Source: SCUB01 sp041918675
Lineage (GTDB): Bacteria > Pseudomonadota > Alphaproteobacteria > Rhizobiales > Xanthobacteraceae
Direction of reading: 5' to 3'
DNA: 64,000 nucleotides
Assembly: GCA_041918675.1 (NCBI GenBank)
Contig: JAYRVF010000011.1
Coordinates: 422,152 to 486,151, forward strand
The notes beneath the pieces were generated by a model, which had not been told where the DNA came from, searched no databases, and saw nothing but the letters and a program-made list of their open reading frames with translations. Positions 18,782 through 29,764 of this stretch are shown here, one piece after another (position 1 is the stretch's first letter; each line of letters starts with the position of its first letter). The position numbers and the translations under genes were made by a program.

Positions 18782-20881
18782 ATGCGCCCACCTTTGCTCA
18801 ATCCCCTGTTCGCGCCGGTCACGCGCCTGCAGGGCGTCGGACCGAAGCTCGACCGGCTGTTGCGCCATCTGCTCGACCGGGCCGATACGCCGCGCGTCGT
18901 CGATCTTCTGTTCCATCCGCCGGCGCGGGTGATCGACCGCCGCGCGCGTCCGTGCGTGCGCGACATCGTGCCCGGGAGCGTGGTCACCGTCACGGTGACG
19001 ATCGACCGCCACCGGCCGCCGTCATCGCCGCATTCGCGCGCGCCCTATCTCGTTCACGCCAGCGACGATACCGGCGACATCGTGCTCACCTGGTTTCGCG
19101 GCGAGCGCGCCTATCTCGAAAAGCTGATGCCGGTCGGCGCGCGTCGCCATGTCTCGGGCCTCGCGCAGACGTTCGACGGCACGATCCAGATCGTGCATCC
19201 CGATTTCGTCGTCGACGACGCGGGTCTGGCGCGCCATCCCGCGATCGAGCCGGTCTATCCCGCCACGGAGGGGCTCGCGAGCGGGGCCATCCGCCGGGCG
19301 ACCCTGCAGGCGCTGCAAGACCTGCCCGTTCCGCCGGAATGGATTTCCGACGACGTGCGCCGCCGCTGCGGCTTTCCCTCCTTCACCGAGGCGCTCGACC
19401 ATCTCCACCGGCCGGCTGAGCCAGAGGACATACTGCCGCAAGGGCGTTATTGGTCGCGCCTTGCCTATGACGAACTGCTCGCCGGCCAGCTCGCGCTGAT
19501 GATCGTGCGGGCGCGATTGCGCCGTCCGGCCGGCGCGCGCCACGCCGGCGACGGGGCCTTGCGCGCGCGTGTGGTTCAGGCCCTGCCCTACCAATTGACG
19601 CCGTCGCAGCGCCGCGCGATCGACGAGATCGCCGCCGATCTCGCCCAACCCACGCGCATGCTGCGCCTGCTGCAGGGCGATGTCGGTTCGGGCAAGACGG
19701 TCGTCGCGCTGATCGCGGCGGCAGCGGTCGCGGAGACCGGCCGCCAAACGGCGCTGATGGCGCCGACGGAAATCCTCGCCCGCCAGCATCTCAAGACCAT
19801 CCAGCCGCTCGCGGAGAAGGCGGGATTGCGCGTCGCAATCCTTACCGGCCGCGAGAAGGGCAAGGAGCGCGGGGATATTCTCGCCCGGCTCGCCCAAGGC
19901 CAGATCGATCTTATCGTCGGCACCCACGCGCTGATCCAGGATGACGTCGCCTTCGCCGCGCTCGCGCTCGCCGTCGTCGACGAGCAGCATCGCTTCGGCG
20001 TGCGCGAACGCCTGGCGCTGACCCGCAAGGGCGAGGCCGTCGACGTGCTGGTGCTGACGGCGACGCCGATCCCGCGCACGCTGGTGCTCACCTATTTCGG
20101 CGACATGGACGTGTCCGAATTGCGCGAGAAGCCGGCCGGCCGCCAGCCGATCGACACGCGCACGGTGTCGATGGCGCGCCTTGAGGAGACCGTCGACGCG
20201 GTCGGGCGCGCGCTGGAAGCGGGCAAGCGCGTCTATTGGGTTTGCCCGCTGGTCGAGGAATCGCAGGACATCCCCCTTGCCGACGCCGAGCAGCGTCACG
20301 CTTTTCTGCGCCAGCGCTTCGGGGACGTCGTCGGTCTCGTCCACGGACGCATGCGCGGCGCCGAGAAGGACCGCGTCATGGACGAGTTCGCGCGCGGCGA
20401 GGTTCGCCTGCTCGTCGCCACCACGGTGATCGAGGTCGGCGTCGACGTGCCCGACGCCAGCATCATGGTGATCGAGAACGCCGAGCGCTTCGGCCTCTCG
20501 CAACTGCATCAGTTGCGCGGGCGCATCGGGCGGGGAACGGAGCGCTCGACCTGCCTCATGCTCTACCGCGAGCCGCTCGGCGAGATCGCCAAGGCGCGGC
20601 TGCGGGCGATCCGCGAGACGAATGACGGCTTCCGCGTCGCGGAGGAAGACCTGCGCCTGCGCGGCGAAGGCGACGTGCTCGGCACGCGGCAGAGCGGCAT
20701 GCCGGGCTATCGCCTGGCGCGGCCGGAAGTCCATGCCCAGCTTCTGCCGCAGGCGCGCGAGGAAGCGCTCGCCGTCATGCGCGATAATCCGGGGCTCGCC
20801 GGAGCGCGCGGCGAGGCGCTGCGCTGCCTGCTCTACCTGTTCGAACGCGACGAGGCGATCCCGCTGATCGGCGCGGGGTAG
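18782..20881 (+). CDS. recG: ATP-dependent DNA helicase RecG
   Basis: 699 residues, normal length. The N-terminal wedge domain opens with PVTRLQGVGPKLDRLLRHL and includes the OB-fold segment LVHASDDTGDIVLTWFRG. The superfamily-2 helicase part has Walker A GDVGSGKTVV near residue 300, the DEQH box near 400, and the C-terminal GRIGRGTERSTCLMLY motif VI. RecG regresses stalled replication forks and processes recombination intermediates. No clear ribosome-binding site precedes the ATG at 18782, but the longer in-frame reading to 18509 overlaps sdhE and has no family match. Confidence 0.97.
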   Translation: MRPPLLNPLFAPVTRLQGVGPKLDRLLRHLLDRADTPRVVDLLFHPPARVIDRRARPCVRDIVPGSVVTVTVTIDRHRPPSSPHSRAPYLVHASDDTGDIVLTWFRGERAYLEKLMPVGARRHVSGLAQTFDGTIQIVHPDFVVDDAGLARHPAIEPVYPATEGLASGAIRRATLQALQDLPVPPEWISDDVRRRCGFPSFTEALDHLHRPAEPEDILPQGRYWSRLAYDELLAGQLALMIVRARLRRPAGARHAGDGALRARVVQALPYQLTPSQRRAIDEIAADLAQPTRMLRLLQGDVGSGKTVVALIAAAAVAETGRQTALMAPTEILARQHLKTIQPLAEKAGLRVAILTGREKGKERGDILARLAQGQIDLIVGTHALIQDDVAFAALALAVVDEQHRFGVRERLALTRKGEAVDVLVLTATPIPRTLVLTYFGDMDVSELREKPAGRQPIDTRTVSMARLEETVDAVGRALEAGKRVYWVCPLVEESQDIPLADAEQRHAFLRQRFGDVVGLVHGRMRGAEKDRVMDEFARGEVRLLVATTVIEVGVDVPDASIMVIENAERFGLSQLHQLRGRIGRGTERSTCLMLYREPLGEIAKARLRAIRETNDGFRVAEEDLRLRGEGDVLGTRQSGMPGYRLARPEVHAQLLPQAREEALAVMRDNPGLAGARGEALRCLLYLFERDEAIPLIGAG

Positions 20882-20918
20882 AACCGCGCGGCGCGCAATT
20901 CCAAGACGAAATTCGGGG

Positions 20919-21707
20919 CTAGCCCTTCGCCGCCTCGCGCTCGGCCTTGGCGGCGTTCGCGGCGTCCGCCAGCGCCGCCATCTTTTTTTGCGCCTCGTTC
21001 CTTTCCGCTTCCGCGCCGGGCTGGATCATGCCGCACGACATCACCAGCGAGGCGGCGGCCTCCGTGCTGATGTCGATCTCGATCAGCGATTTGCGCGGAA
21101 CGAAAAAGAAGAAGCCCGTGGTCGGGTTCGGCGCGCAGGGCAGGAACACCGAGATGTAGTCATCGCCGCCCGGCAGCTTGCGCGCGATCTCCCCGCTCGG
21201 CGGCTGGGAATAGAGCACGATCGACCACATTCCCGGCGAGGGATATTCGACCAGTCCGACCTTGCGAAAGCTCGAACCGGAATCGGCGAACAACGTCTCG
21301 AACACCTGCTTGAGGCTGCGATAGATCGCCCGCACGATCGGCATGCGGTTGAGGATCATCTCGCCGAGATCGAACAGCGTGCGCCCGACCAGGTTGGCGG
21401 CGAGGAAGCCGATCAGCGTCAGGCCGATGATGGCGATGACGAGGCCAGAGCCGGGAATGTTGGCCGGAAGGTAGTTCTCCATCCGGAAGCCGGGAGGAAT
21501 GAGCGGGCGCACCAGCGCGTCGACCCAGTTGATGAACGACCAGATCAGCCAGATCGTGATGGCGATCGGCCCCGTCACGATCAGCCCGGTGAGGAAGTAA
21601 TTGCGGAACCGCGCCATGATGCTCTGATGCGGCGGCGCCTCGTCGCGTCCGGGCTGGATGATCGGCTCTTCCATGATGCGGTCGTGCTCCTGCGGCGCGA
21701 GATCCAC
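20919..21707 (-). CDS. DUF502 family membrane protein
   Basis: 262 residues. After a short acidic N-terminus come two strong membrane spans (YFLTGLIVTGPIAITIWLIW and IPGSGLVIAIIGLTLIGFLAA) and then a soluble domain with MPIVRAIYRSLKQVFETL, PSPGMWSIVLYS, and the FLPCAPNPTTGFFFFVP stretch that is diagnostic for DUF502. Its function is unknown. The first start is a GTG at 21707 with AAGGA five to six bases upstream; an ATG at 21674 preceded by AGGAG is a close rival. The C-terminal 25 residues are a charged Ala-rich helix. It converges on recG. Confidence 0.85.
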   Translation of the reverse strand: MDLAPQEHDRIMEEPIIQPGRDEAPPHQSIMARFRNYFLTGLIVTGPIAITIWLIWSFINWVDALVRPLIPPGFRMENYLPANIPGSGLVIAIIGLTLIGFLAANLVGRTLFDLGEMILNRMPIVRAIYRSLKQVFETLFADSGSSFRKVGLVEYPSPGMWSIVLYSQPPSGEIARKLPGGDDYISVFLPCAPNPTTGFFFFVPRKSLIEIDISTEAAASLVMSCGMIQPGAEAERNEAQKKMAALADAANAAKAEREAAKG

Positions 21708-21855
21708 GCCTGTCCTTTGATTCTAGGTACGATCGGCGGGGGTGGGAACCGCTTTTCCTATCGATCGCCGGCGAAATTGTGAAACCCGGACGCGCCCGGG
21801 CCACGCGGGGCCCGCTGCCCGGTTTCGTCGCGCCGCGTCCCGGGTCGCCGGCGCC

Positions 21856-23682
<1,827 letters not shown>

Positions 23683-23714
23683 GCGGTTCGCATTCTCCGT
23701 CTGATCGGCCCGGG

Positions 23715-23770
23715 CATGACGTCCGGGCCATGACGTCCGGGGCATGACGTCCGGACCATGCCGTCCGGGC
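23715..23770. repeat. 14-bp tandem repeat, four copies, upstream of glmS
   Basis: Four consecutive 14-base units of the form CATGACGTCCGGGC (starts 23715, 23729, 23743, 23757), with single-base changes at unit ends and one A-to-C change in the last unit. A weaker fifth unit follows. The array sits 33 bases upstream of the glmS start in the glmU-glmS gap. Unit length is not a multiple of three and no gene spans it. Confidence 0.9.
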
Positions 23771-23857
23771 GATGATGGGTCCGGCCCTTTTTGCGACAAA
23801 CCGCGCGCGCCGGTCAGTCACATATTGTTGCGAACCACGACAGGCAAGCGGCGCGGC

Positions 23858-25201
23858 CTATTTACCTTTATGACGCGTCTTGAGCGCCCGGAAACGCGCG
23901 GCCCAGCCCGGTTTGATCGTCTGCTCGCCGCGCTCGACCGCCAGCGCGTCGGCCGGCACGTCGCGGTTGATGACCGATCCGGAGCCGACATAGGCGTTGG
24001 CGCCGATACTGACGGGCGCGACAAGGGAAGAATTCGAGCCGATGAAGGCCCCGGGGCCGATGTTCGTCCGCGACTTGGAAAAGCCGTCATAATTGCAGGT
24101 GATGGTGCCCGCCCCGATATTGGCGCCCGCCCCCACGCGCGCGTCGCCGATATAGGTCAGGTGATTGACCTTGGCGCCCGCCTCGATCTCGGCCGCCTTG
24201 GTCTCGACGAAATTGCCAATGCGCGCGCCCTCACCGAGCACCGTTCCCGGACGCAGCCGCGCGAACGGCCCGACCGAGGCGCGCGCGCCGATCGCGGCCT
24301 CGCTCACATGCGAAAAGGAATGAATGACGGCCTCGTCGCCGACGCTCGCCTTCGGCCCGAACACGACATAAGGCTCGATCACCACGTCGCTGCCGAACGT
24401 GGTGTCGGCGGCGAGAAAGACCGTTTCCGGCGCGATCATGGTGACGCCAGCCTCCATCGCGCGCAGACGCAGGCGGGTCTGCATCACCGTCTCGGCTTCG
24501 GCGAGCTGCGCCCTGGTATTGATGCCGCGCACCTCGTCCTCGTCGGCTTCCCGCGCCGCGCAGGTCAGTCCCATGCCGCGCGCGATCGCGACGGCGTCGG
24601 TGAGGTAGAATTCATTCTTGCGGTTGGCGCAGCCGATCTTGTCGAGAACGGACAGCGCCGTCTTGCCGGCGAGCGCCATCACGCCCGCGTTGCAGAAATT
24701 CGACTCGCGTTCGGCCTCGCTCGCGTCGGCGTCCTCGCGAACCGCGACGAGCGCCTCGCCCTCGACGATGAGACGGCCGTAGCCGGTCGGATCGGCGGCG
24801 CGGAAGCCGAGCACGACGACGGCCGCGCCCTCGGCGAGCGGCCGGCGCAGGCTATCGAGGGTCGAAGCCGTGATCAGCGGCGTGTCGCCGAACACGACGA
24901 GAATATCGTCGACGCCCGCGGCGATCGCCTCGCGCGCGGCGAGCACCGCGTGCGCCGTGCCGCGCCGTTCGGCCTGGACGAATATCCGCGCGCCGGGACG
25001 CGCGCGCGCGATCTCCGCGGTCACCGCGGCGTGATCGGGGCCCACCACCACCGCGAGGCCGGCCTCGGCGGGCGCGGCGGCCAGCACATGCGCGATCAGC
25101 GGGCGCCCCGCCACCTGATGAAGCACCTTGGGCAAGGCCGAACGCATGCGCGTTCCCTCCCCCGCCGCCAGAACGACCATCAGGATGCTTCGATCCGCCA
25201 T
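23858..25201 (-). CDS. glmU: Bifunctional UDP-N-acetylglucosamine pyrophosphorylase / glucosamine-1-phosphate N-acetyltransferase
   Basis: 447 residues. The N-terminal uridyltransferase domain starts LMVVLAAGEGTRMRSALPKV, with FGDTPLI and the FCNAGVMAL region. A long left-handed beta-helix acyltransferase domain follows, with APETVFLAADTTFG, the NFVETKAAEI segment, HLTYIGDARVGAGANIGAGT and CNYDGFSKSRT. The enzyme acetylates glucosamine-1-phosphate and then forms UDP-GlcNAc for peptidoglycan and lipid A. Together with the downstream glmS this makes an amino-sugar operon. It is divergent from the SPOR-like envelope gene. Confidence 0.98.
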   Translation of the reverse strand: MADRSILMVVLAAGEGTRMRSALPKVLHQVAGRPLIAHVLAAAPAEAGLAVVVGPDHAAVTAEIARARPGARIFVQAERRGTAHAVLAAREAIAAGVDDILVVFGDTPLITASTLDSLRRPLAEGAAVVVLGFRAADPTGYGRLIVEGEALVAVREDADASEAERESNFCNAGVMALAGKTALSVLDKIGCANRKNEFYLTDAVAIARGMGLTCAAREADEDEVRGINTRAQLAEAETVMQTRLRLRAMEAGVTMIAPETVFLAADTTFGSDVVIEPYVVFGPKASVGDEAVIHSFSHVSEAAIGARASVGPFARLRPGTVLGEGARIGNFVETKAAEIEAGAKVNHLTYIGDARVGAGANIGAGTITCNYDGFSKSRTNIGPGAFIGSNSSLVAPVSIGANAYVGSGSVINRDVPADALAVERGEQTIKPGWAARFRALKTRHKGK

Positions 25202-25405
25202 GCGACCATTCCTTGCCGTGGACGCTCTCTTATCCGACGCCCGCGCGCGGAAAAAGGCAATTGAGCGGCCGGCGCCAAACCTCTGGTGAAAGCCCCCGCC
25301 GGCGCGCGCGCGGGCGCGCCTAAGCTGTTAATGTTTTTCAAGTGATTCGGCACGTGACCGGCGGGCCCAAAAGGGCATCGAGAGCCAAGGGGCTTCGAGA
25401 GCCAC

Positions 25406-26683
25406 ATGACCAAGCAGACCCAACAGGACAAGAAAGCGCCACGCGCCTGGCCCGGTCTAGCCGCCGGCTGGACGACGCGGCTGATCGCCGATGAGCCGGC
25501 CTACGATCGGCGCATGCTCTGGCGCATCGGCTCGTGGGGCGCGACCGGTATCGCGGCGCTGATCACCGCGATCTATGTCGCGCAGTCGCCCGCCACCACG
25601 AACCGGCAAACCGCCGAGGCCCGCGCCGAGATTCTTCTGCGCCAGCAGGAGCGGCTGCAGAAGCTGGTCTCGGACAGCCAGAACGAGACGCGCCGTCTTT
25701 CGTCCGCCGTCGACGTGCTCAATTCCGACCGCGACCGGACCTTCGCGCGCATCACTTCGCTCGAACAGAACGTCGAAACCGTCACCGGCTCGATCGCGCG
25801 CGCGGCCGCGGCGCCCGCCCAGACCGCCGCCATTCCGCCGCCGCCGATCCTGCCGGCCAACGTCGCCTCGCCGATGGTCGCCTCACCGATGTTCGCTCCA
25901 CCAATGGCCGCGACGCCGATGCTCGCGCCGCCGGTGACCGCTCCATCGATCGCCGCTTCGCAGACGGCCGCCGCGCCCATTGTCCAGGCGCCGCTGACGA
26001 CGACCGCCAACGAAACGCGCGCCGAAAAGCAGCGCCCGCCCGCGAACGCGGCCGCCGCTCCCGCCCCGCGCGATCAGCCGGCGGTGACCGCCTCCATCCC
26101 CGACGACAAGGAAGCGCCGGCCAAGGCCGACGCGCTGCCCGAAATCAAGGGCAAGCCTGAATCGGCAAAGAACGCCCCTCCGGCCGCGGAAAAGCCTCTC
26201 GCGATCGCGCCCGTCGTCGACAAGCCCGAACCCGATATGCCCGCCGCGCGCACCGAGTTCGGCGTCGATCTCGGCGGCGCGGCCTCCGTCAAGGGCCTGC
26301 GGGCGCTGTGGGGCAAGTCGCGCAAGAAATACCCGGAGGAACTCGCCAACCTCCGTCCGGTGATCGCGATACGCGAGCGCAAGAACGGCCTCGGAATTCA
26401 ATTGCGGCTTCTGGCCGGTCCCCTCCTTGACGCGGCCGCTTCCGCGCGCCTCTGCGCGGCGATCGTCGCCCAGGACAAGGAACAGGACTGCGAGACCACC
26501 GTGTTCGACGGCCAGCAATTGCCGGCAATTCGCCAAGCCAAGGCCGCCGAGCCAGAGAAAGGCGCCGAACCGGAGAAGAAGAACGCCGAACCGGCGGCCA
26601 ATTCCGACAAGGCGAAGGAGGCGCGCCGTCGTCCACGGCCCCAGCCGGTCACGGGCGGCTTCTTCCCGTTCTCGCGCAATTGA
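25406..26683 (+). CDS. Conserved hypothetical inner-membrane protein with SPOR-like C-terminus
   Basis: 425 residues, not recognised as a named protein. Residues 1-40 are cytoplasmic and basic, 43-60 form one membrane span (WGATGIAALITAIYVAQS), 65-128 are a likely coiled coil (EILLRQQERLQKLVSDSQ), and 135-280 are a Pro/Ala-rich periplasmic linker with degenerate repeats around Ala-Ser-Pro-Met. The end, about 285-370, has FGVDLGGAASVKGLRALW and QLRLLAGPLLDAAASARLCA, arranged like a SPOR domain that binds denuded peptidoglycan. The last 50 residues are charged. A cell-wall or division role is inference. GAGAG precedes the ATG. It is divergent from glmU. Confidence 0.7.
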   Translation: MTKQTQQDKKAPRAWPGLAAGWTTRLIADEPAYDRRMLWRIGSWGATGIAALITAIYVAQSPATTNRQTAEARAEILLRQQERLQKLVSDSQNETRRLSSAVDVLNSDRDRTFARITSLEQNVETVTGSIARAAAAPAQTAAIPPPPILPANVASPMVASPMFAPPMAATPMLAPPVTAPSIAASQTAAAPIVQAPLTTTANETRAEKQRPPANAAAAPAPRDQPAVTASIPDDKEAPAKADALPEIKGKPESAKNAPPAAEKPLAIAPVVDKPEPDMPAARTEFGVDLGGAASVKGLRALWGKSRKKYPEELANLRPVIAIRERKNGLGIQLRLLAGPLLDAAASARLCAAIVAQDKEQDCETTVFDGQQLPAIRQAKAAEPEKGAEPEKKNAEPAANSDKAKEARRRPRPQPVTGGFFPFSRN

Positions 26684-26753
26684 CACGCGCGCGCCGTGCC
26701 CCTTTGCCGCGCATCCGACGATTGCGTGATCGGCTGTCGCGTGATCGTCCGGC

Positions 26754-26813
26754 ATGAGATCGATCCCTATGAGATCGGTCCCTATGAGATCGGTCCCAAT
26801 GAGATCGGCGAGG
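26754..26813. repeat. 15-bp tandem repeat, four copies
   Basis: Four head-to-tail units of ATGAGATCGGTCCCT type starting at 26754, 26769, 26784 and 26799; the last unit diverges in its final bases. Each unit starts with ATG in the same frame, producing a possible 25-residue peptide (repeats of MRSVP) that ends at a TGA at 26829-26831, just before the next gene. No ribosome-binding site is seen for it. Confidence 0.88.
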
Positions 26814-26841
26814 CGGGCGAAGCATGCTTGAGGCGGGGCGC

Positions 26842-27246
26842 ATGATCGACCATAGTGCGGCCGCCATGAAACGCGTTCCCTTCATTCCGACCCCGCGCCA
26901 GGTGCAATGGCTGCTGATCGTGGGATTCGTCGCGGTCGGCTATGCGCTTTATCTGCGCTATCTCGCCATCGAATATTCGCCCGTCGCGCTCGCTTGCGAC
27001 GCCGGCCTGCAAAGCTGGGGCTGCAAGGCGCGCGCGGTGGCGACCTATCTGTTCAGGAATTCCGTGTTCGGGATCGCCGCGCTCGCCATCGCCGCGCTCA
27101 ATCTCGTCCACCCCTCGATCGTGCTCCTGAGCGCCGGGATCGTGGCGGGCGGAGCCGGCATCGTGCTCTACAATGTCGGGCTTTCCGGGCTCGCGCTCGC
27201 GCTGCTCATTCTTGGACTGGCGCGCCCCGCGCCCGCCACAGAATGA
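26842..27246 (+). CDS. Small four-span membrane protein, unknown function
   Basis: 134 residues from the ATG at 26842; starts at 26824 and 26866 are also possible. It has a basic N-terminus (MKRVPFIPTPRQ) and about four membrane spans: LLIVGFVAVGYALYLRYLAI, FGIAALAIAALNLV and two in the C-terminal 45 residues. Between spans one and two lies a loop with two cysteines nine residues apart (C52 and C61 in ACDAGLQSWGC), a layout loosely like a disulfide-carrier protein but without a C-x-x-C motif. Its 3' end overlaps the convergent GH17 gene by 41 bases. I do not recognise a named family. Confidence 0.65.
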   Translation: MIDHSAAAMKRVPFIPTPRQVQWLLIVGFVAVGYALYLRYLAIEYSPVALACDAGLQSWGCKARAVATYLFRNSVFGIAALAIAALNLVHPSIVLLSAGIVAGGAGIVLYNVGLSGLALALLILGLARPAPATE

Positions 27247-28804
27247 TCGCCAGCGCCGCGAAGCAGCCGCACATCCACAGCGATTGCCAATTGTCGAAGC
27301 CTTCATTGAAGGCGACGTAAACGCCGGACAGCGCGAACAGCGCCGCGAACACCGTTTCAGCGAGCGGACGGGCGCCATCGCGGGGCCGGTCGAGCAGCGC
27401 GATCGCCGCGTAGGGCACGACCGCGATCGTCAGCGTGGCGTAGGGAAAATCCTGATAGCGCGGGTCGAACACGAAGCCGAGCGCGACGCCGGCGCCGAGC
27501 ACGCAGACGAGAATGAGCGACCCGCCGAGCAAGAGATCGGGAAGCGAGCGGACGCGTCCCTCTCTCGGGCCGATCAATTCGAGGAATGTCGGCAGCCGCC
27601 TGACCGCGACCAGCGCGTCGGCCCCGGCGAGAACCGCGACCAGGCTCGCGGCGAGCAACGCGCCCCAGCGCAGCCAGCCGACGATCCCAAAGCTTTCGTC
27701 GATCATCTTCTCGGCGGCGATCCCGAGAAGTATCCCGCCGGCCGCCGCGCTCGCCGCGACGCCGACCCAGGCAAGCCACCCCGGCGGCCAGGGCTGTCGT
27801 CTCGCCCGCAGGAGCGCCACCGCGAACACCATGACCGCGAAGATAAGCCCCGCCCCCATGTGCCAGCGCCAACGCGGAAAATTCGAAACGTCCTCACCGG
27901 GCGGGAACTTCGCCGCCCGCGCACCGTCGTCGAAGAGACCCCAATAGCCGCCGACGGTTCCCTCAAGCTGCCGCTTCCAGGGCTGGTCGTAGGCCTCGAT
28001 CAGATTGAGCGAGAATCCGTCACGCCGGGCGAGCGCGAGAATGTCGGAAATCACGCGCGCCTGGTTGATGCGCGAGGGCAGCGCGCCGGCCCGCATCCGT
28101 CCCGCGCTCGGCCAGCCGGTTTCGCCGACCAGGATACGCTTGCCCGGAAACGTCACGGCGACCTTGCGCCGGATCTGGTCGACATGCGACGCGGCGAGAT
28201 CGGCGCGAACCGGAAAGTCCTCCCAATAAGGCAGGATGTGAATCGTGATGAAGTCGGTCGCCTCGTTGATCTCGCGGTGGCGCAGCCAGAATTCCCAGAC
28301 ATCGGCATAGGTGACCGGCACCCGCGCGCGCGCCTTGACCGATCGGATGATCGCGGCGAGTTCCGTCGCGGTCATCTCCCCGCGCAGCAGCACCTCGTTG
28401 CCGACGACGATCGCCGTGATGACGTCGGGAAACTCCTCGGCAAGCGCGATCGCCCGCTCGGTCTGGCGGCGGCTGACCGTCCTGTCGCTCGCGATCCAGA
28501 TGCCCTGGATGACCTTCAGGCCGGCCTTGCGCGCCAGCGCGGGAATCTGGTCGAGCCCGTGATCGGTCGAATAGGTGCGGACGCAGGTCGTGATGGTCGC
28601 GAGCTGGGCGAGATCTTGCGCGATCTGCGCCTCGCTGACGTGGGTGCCGGGAACGAGCGGGTTCTGCTCGCCCCGGAACGGCGCGTAGGAGACGCAGGGA
28701 AGCTTGGCGGCGGGCGAAAACAGTCCGTGGGACAAGGGCGCCGGCAGGGCCAGCCACCACCACGTCCCGGCGATCGCCAGCAACGCGGCGACCAGAGCTG
28801 CCAA
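27206..28804 (-). CDS. GH17-domain membrane protein of beta-glucan biosynthesis
   Basis: 532 residues. An N-terminal membrane anchor (ALVAALLAIAGTWWWLALPA) is followed by a GH17-like (beta-1,3-glucanase/transglycosylase fold) domain at about 35-305. The acid/base Glu is E137 in IVVGNEVLLRG and the nucleophile E228 in LVGETGWPSAG, so the pair is intact. The remainder has about eight membrane spans. Proteins of this plan act with GT2 synthases to branch or shape beta-(1,3);(1,6)-glucans in Bradyrhizobium-type bacteria. The annotated start is a TTG at 28804 with no ribosome-binding site; an ATT at 28822 has a well-placed GGGAG. It is divergent from the accessory and synthase genes. Confidence 0.82.
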   Translation of the reverse strand: MAALVAALLAIAGTWWWLALPAPLSHGLFSPAAKLPCVSYAPFRGEQNPLVPGTHVSEAQIAQDLAQLATITTCVRTYSTDHGLDQIPALARKAGLKVIQGIWIASDRTVSRRQTERAIALAEEFPDVITAIVVGNEVLLRGEMTATELAAIIRSVKARARVPVTYADVWEFWLRHREINEATDFITIHILPYWEDFPVRADLAASHVDQIRRKVAVTFPGKRILVGETGWPSAGRMRAGALPSRINQARVISDILALARRDGFSLNLIEAYDQPWKRQLEGTVGGYWGLFDDGARAAKFPPGEDVSNFPRWRWHMGAGLIFAVMVFAVALLRARRQPWPPGWLAWVGVAASAAAGGILLGIAAEKMIDESFGIVGWLRWGALLAASLVAVLAGADALVAVRRLPTFLELIGPREGRVRSLPDLLLGGSLILVCVLGAGVALGFVFDPRYQDFPYATLTIAVVPYAAIALLDRPRDGARPLAETVFAALFALSGVYVAFNEGFDNWQSLWMCGCFAALAIILWRARGAPVQE

Positions 28805-29066
28805 GGGTGCGCGAAGGGAAATTGCGAATGTCTCCCGGGTGGACCAGTTGGTCGATTAGCCGTTAACGCTGGTGCTGCCAAGGGTCGGCGCGCCGACGTT
28901 AGGCAATATCGACGGAAGTTTCGCGCGTTCGCTGGACAAATCCGGCAAACTCGGCCATGGGAGATTCAGACGGGCCGTCAGGCCTGACGCCGAATTCCGT
29001 CCCGGCCCTCGCGCCGGACCGGATGCGTCAGCCACGCCGGCGGGTCCGCTTAGCCCCGGTGATTTC

Positions 29067-29576
29067 ATGCCTCGACTGGCCTCGCCGTCTGTTCGATCCC
29101 GAGCGCTCCTAGCGGCGGCCGTCGCGGCCTTCACCCTTGCGGCATTCATGCCCGGAATTTCGCCGGGCCATGCCCAGAGCGGCGACGTCCGCCCGGCCGA
29201 CCCCAAGCCCACGACCAGCGACCCGGCCAAGGACGGACAGCGCAAGATCGACGAATTCGTGGAAGCCAGCCAGACCCTCAACGGCCCGGCGGGAAACCCG
29301 GAATGCGTCTGGCTCGGACGGCGGGTTGTCGGGCTGATGTGGCGCGACGACCTCGATACGGCCTTCCGGCACCTCGACCTCTACGACCGCTTCGGCTGCC
29401 CCGGCGGCCACATCCAGGCGACCTTTCGCTGCCTGGTGAAGTTCGGGCCGATCGATCCCAAGGTTCCCGAGGCCCTGAGCACGCGGGTCCATGCCTGCTG
29501 GATCAATACCAGCGCCCAGCCCCCCGCGCCGCCGGTGGCCGCGCAGCCGGTTGCTCCCCCCGCTCCGGCGAAATAG
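29067..29576 (+). CDS. Exported protein of the beta-glucan locus
   Basis: 169 residues. A long N-terminal signal sequence (SRALLAAAVAAFTLAAFMPGISPGHA) is followed by a compact domain with DGQRKIDEFVEASQTLNGPAGNPECVW, GRRVVGLMWRDDLDTAFRHLDLYDRFGCPGGHI and four cysteines, ending in a Pro/Ala tail. Homologues beside GH17/GT2 genes carry the label beta-1,3/beta-1,6-glucan biosynthesis protein, and the position is comparable to ndvD of Bradyrhizobium, but I cannot prove orthology. Its role is probably periplasmic and accessory. A weak GGTGA precedes the ATG. It lies 188 bases upstream of the synthase gene, same strand. Confidence 0.7.
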   Translation: MPRLASPSVRSRALLAAAVAAFTLAAFMPGISPGHAQSGDVRPADPKPTTSDPAKDGQRKIDEFVEASQTLNGPAGNPECVWLGRRVVGLMWRDDLDTAFRHLDLYDRFGCPGGHIQATFRCLVKFGPIDPKVPEALSTRVHACWINTSAQPPAPPVAAQPVAPPAPAK

Positions 29577-29764
29577 CCGGCGCGGCGACTTTCGAGCCCT
29601 GCGTCAACAAATCGCCATCAGCGCTCACTAAACGTCAACCAGCCATGGTATAGATCGCGCGCGCGTGAAGACCATGGCGATGGCCATGGCAATGATCATG
29701 GTCGCGATCGAGCCGGGGGGATCGGCTCGGTTTTCTCGTTTTCTGCCCCGAATGGTTGATTGCG

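Noticed and set aside
23683..23857. A glmS ribozyme upstream of glmS
   Set aside because: The ribozyme is known from Gram-positive relatives; here the gap holds a tandem repeat with no ribozyme-like core.
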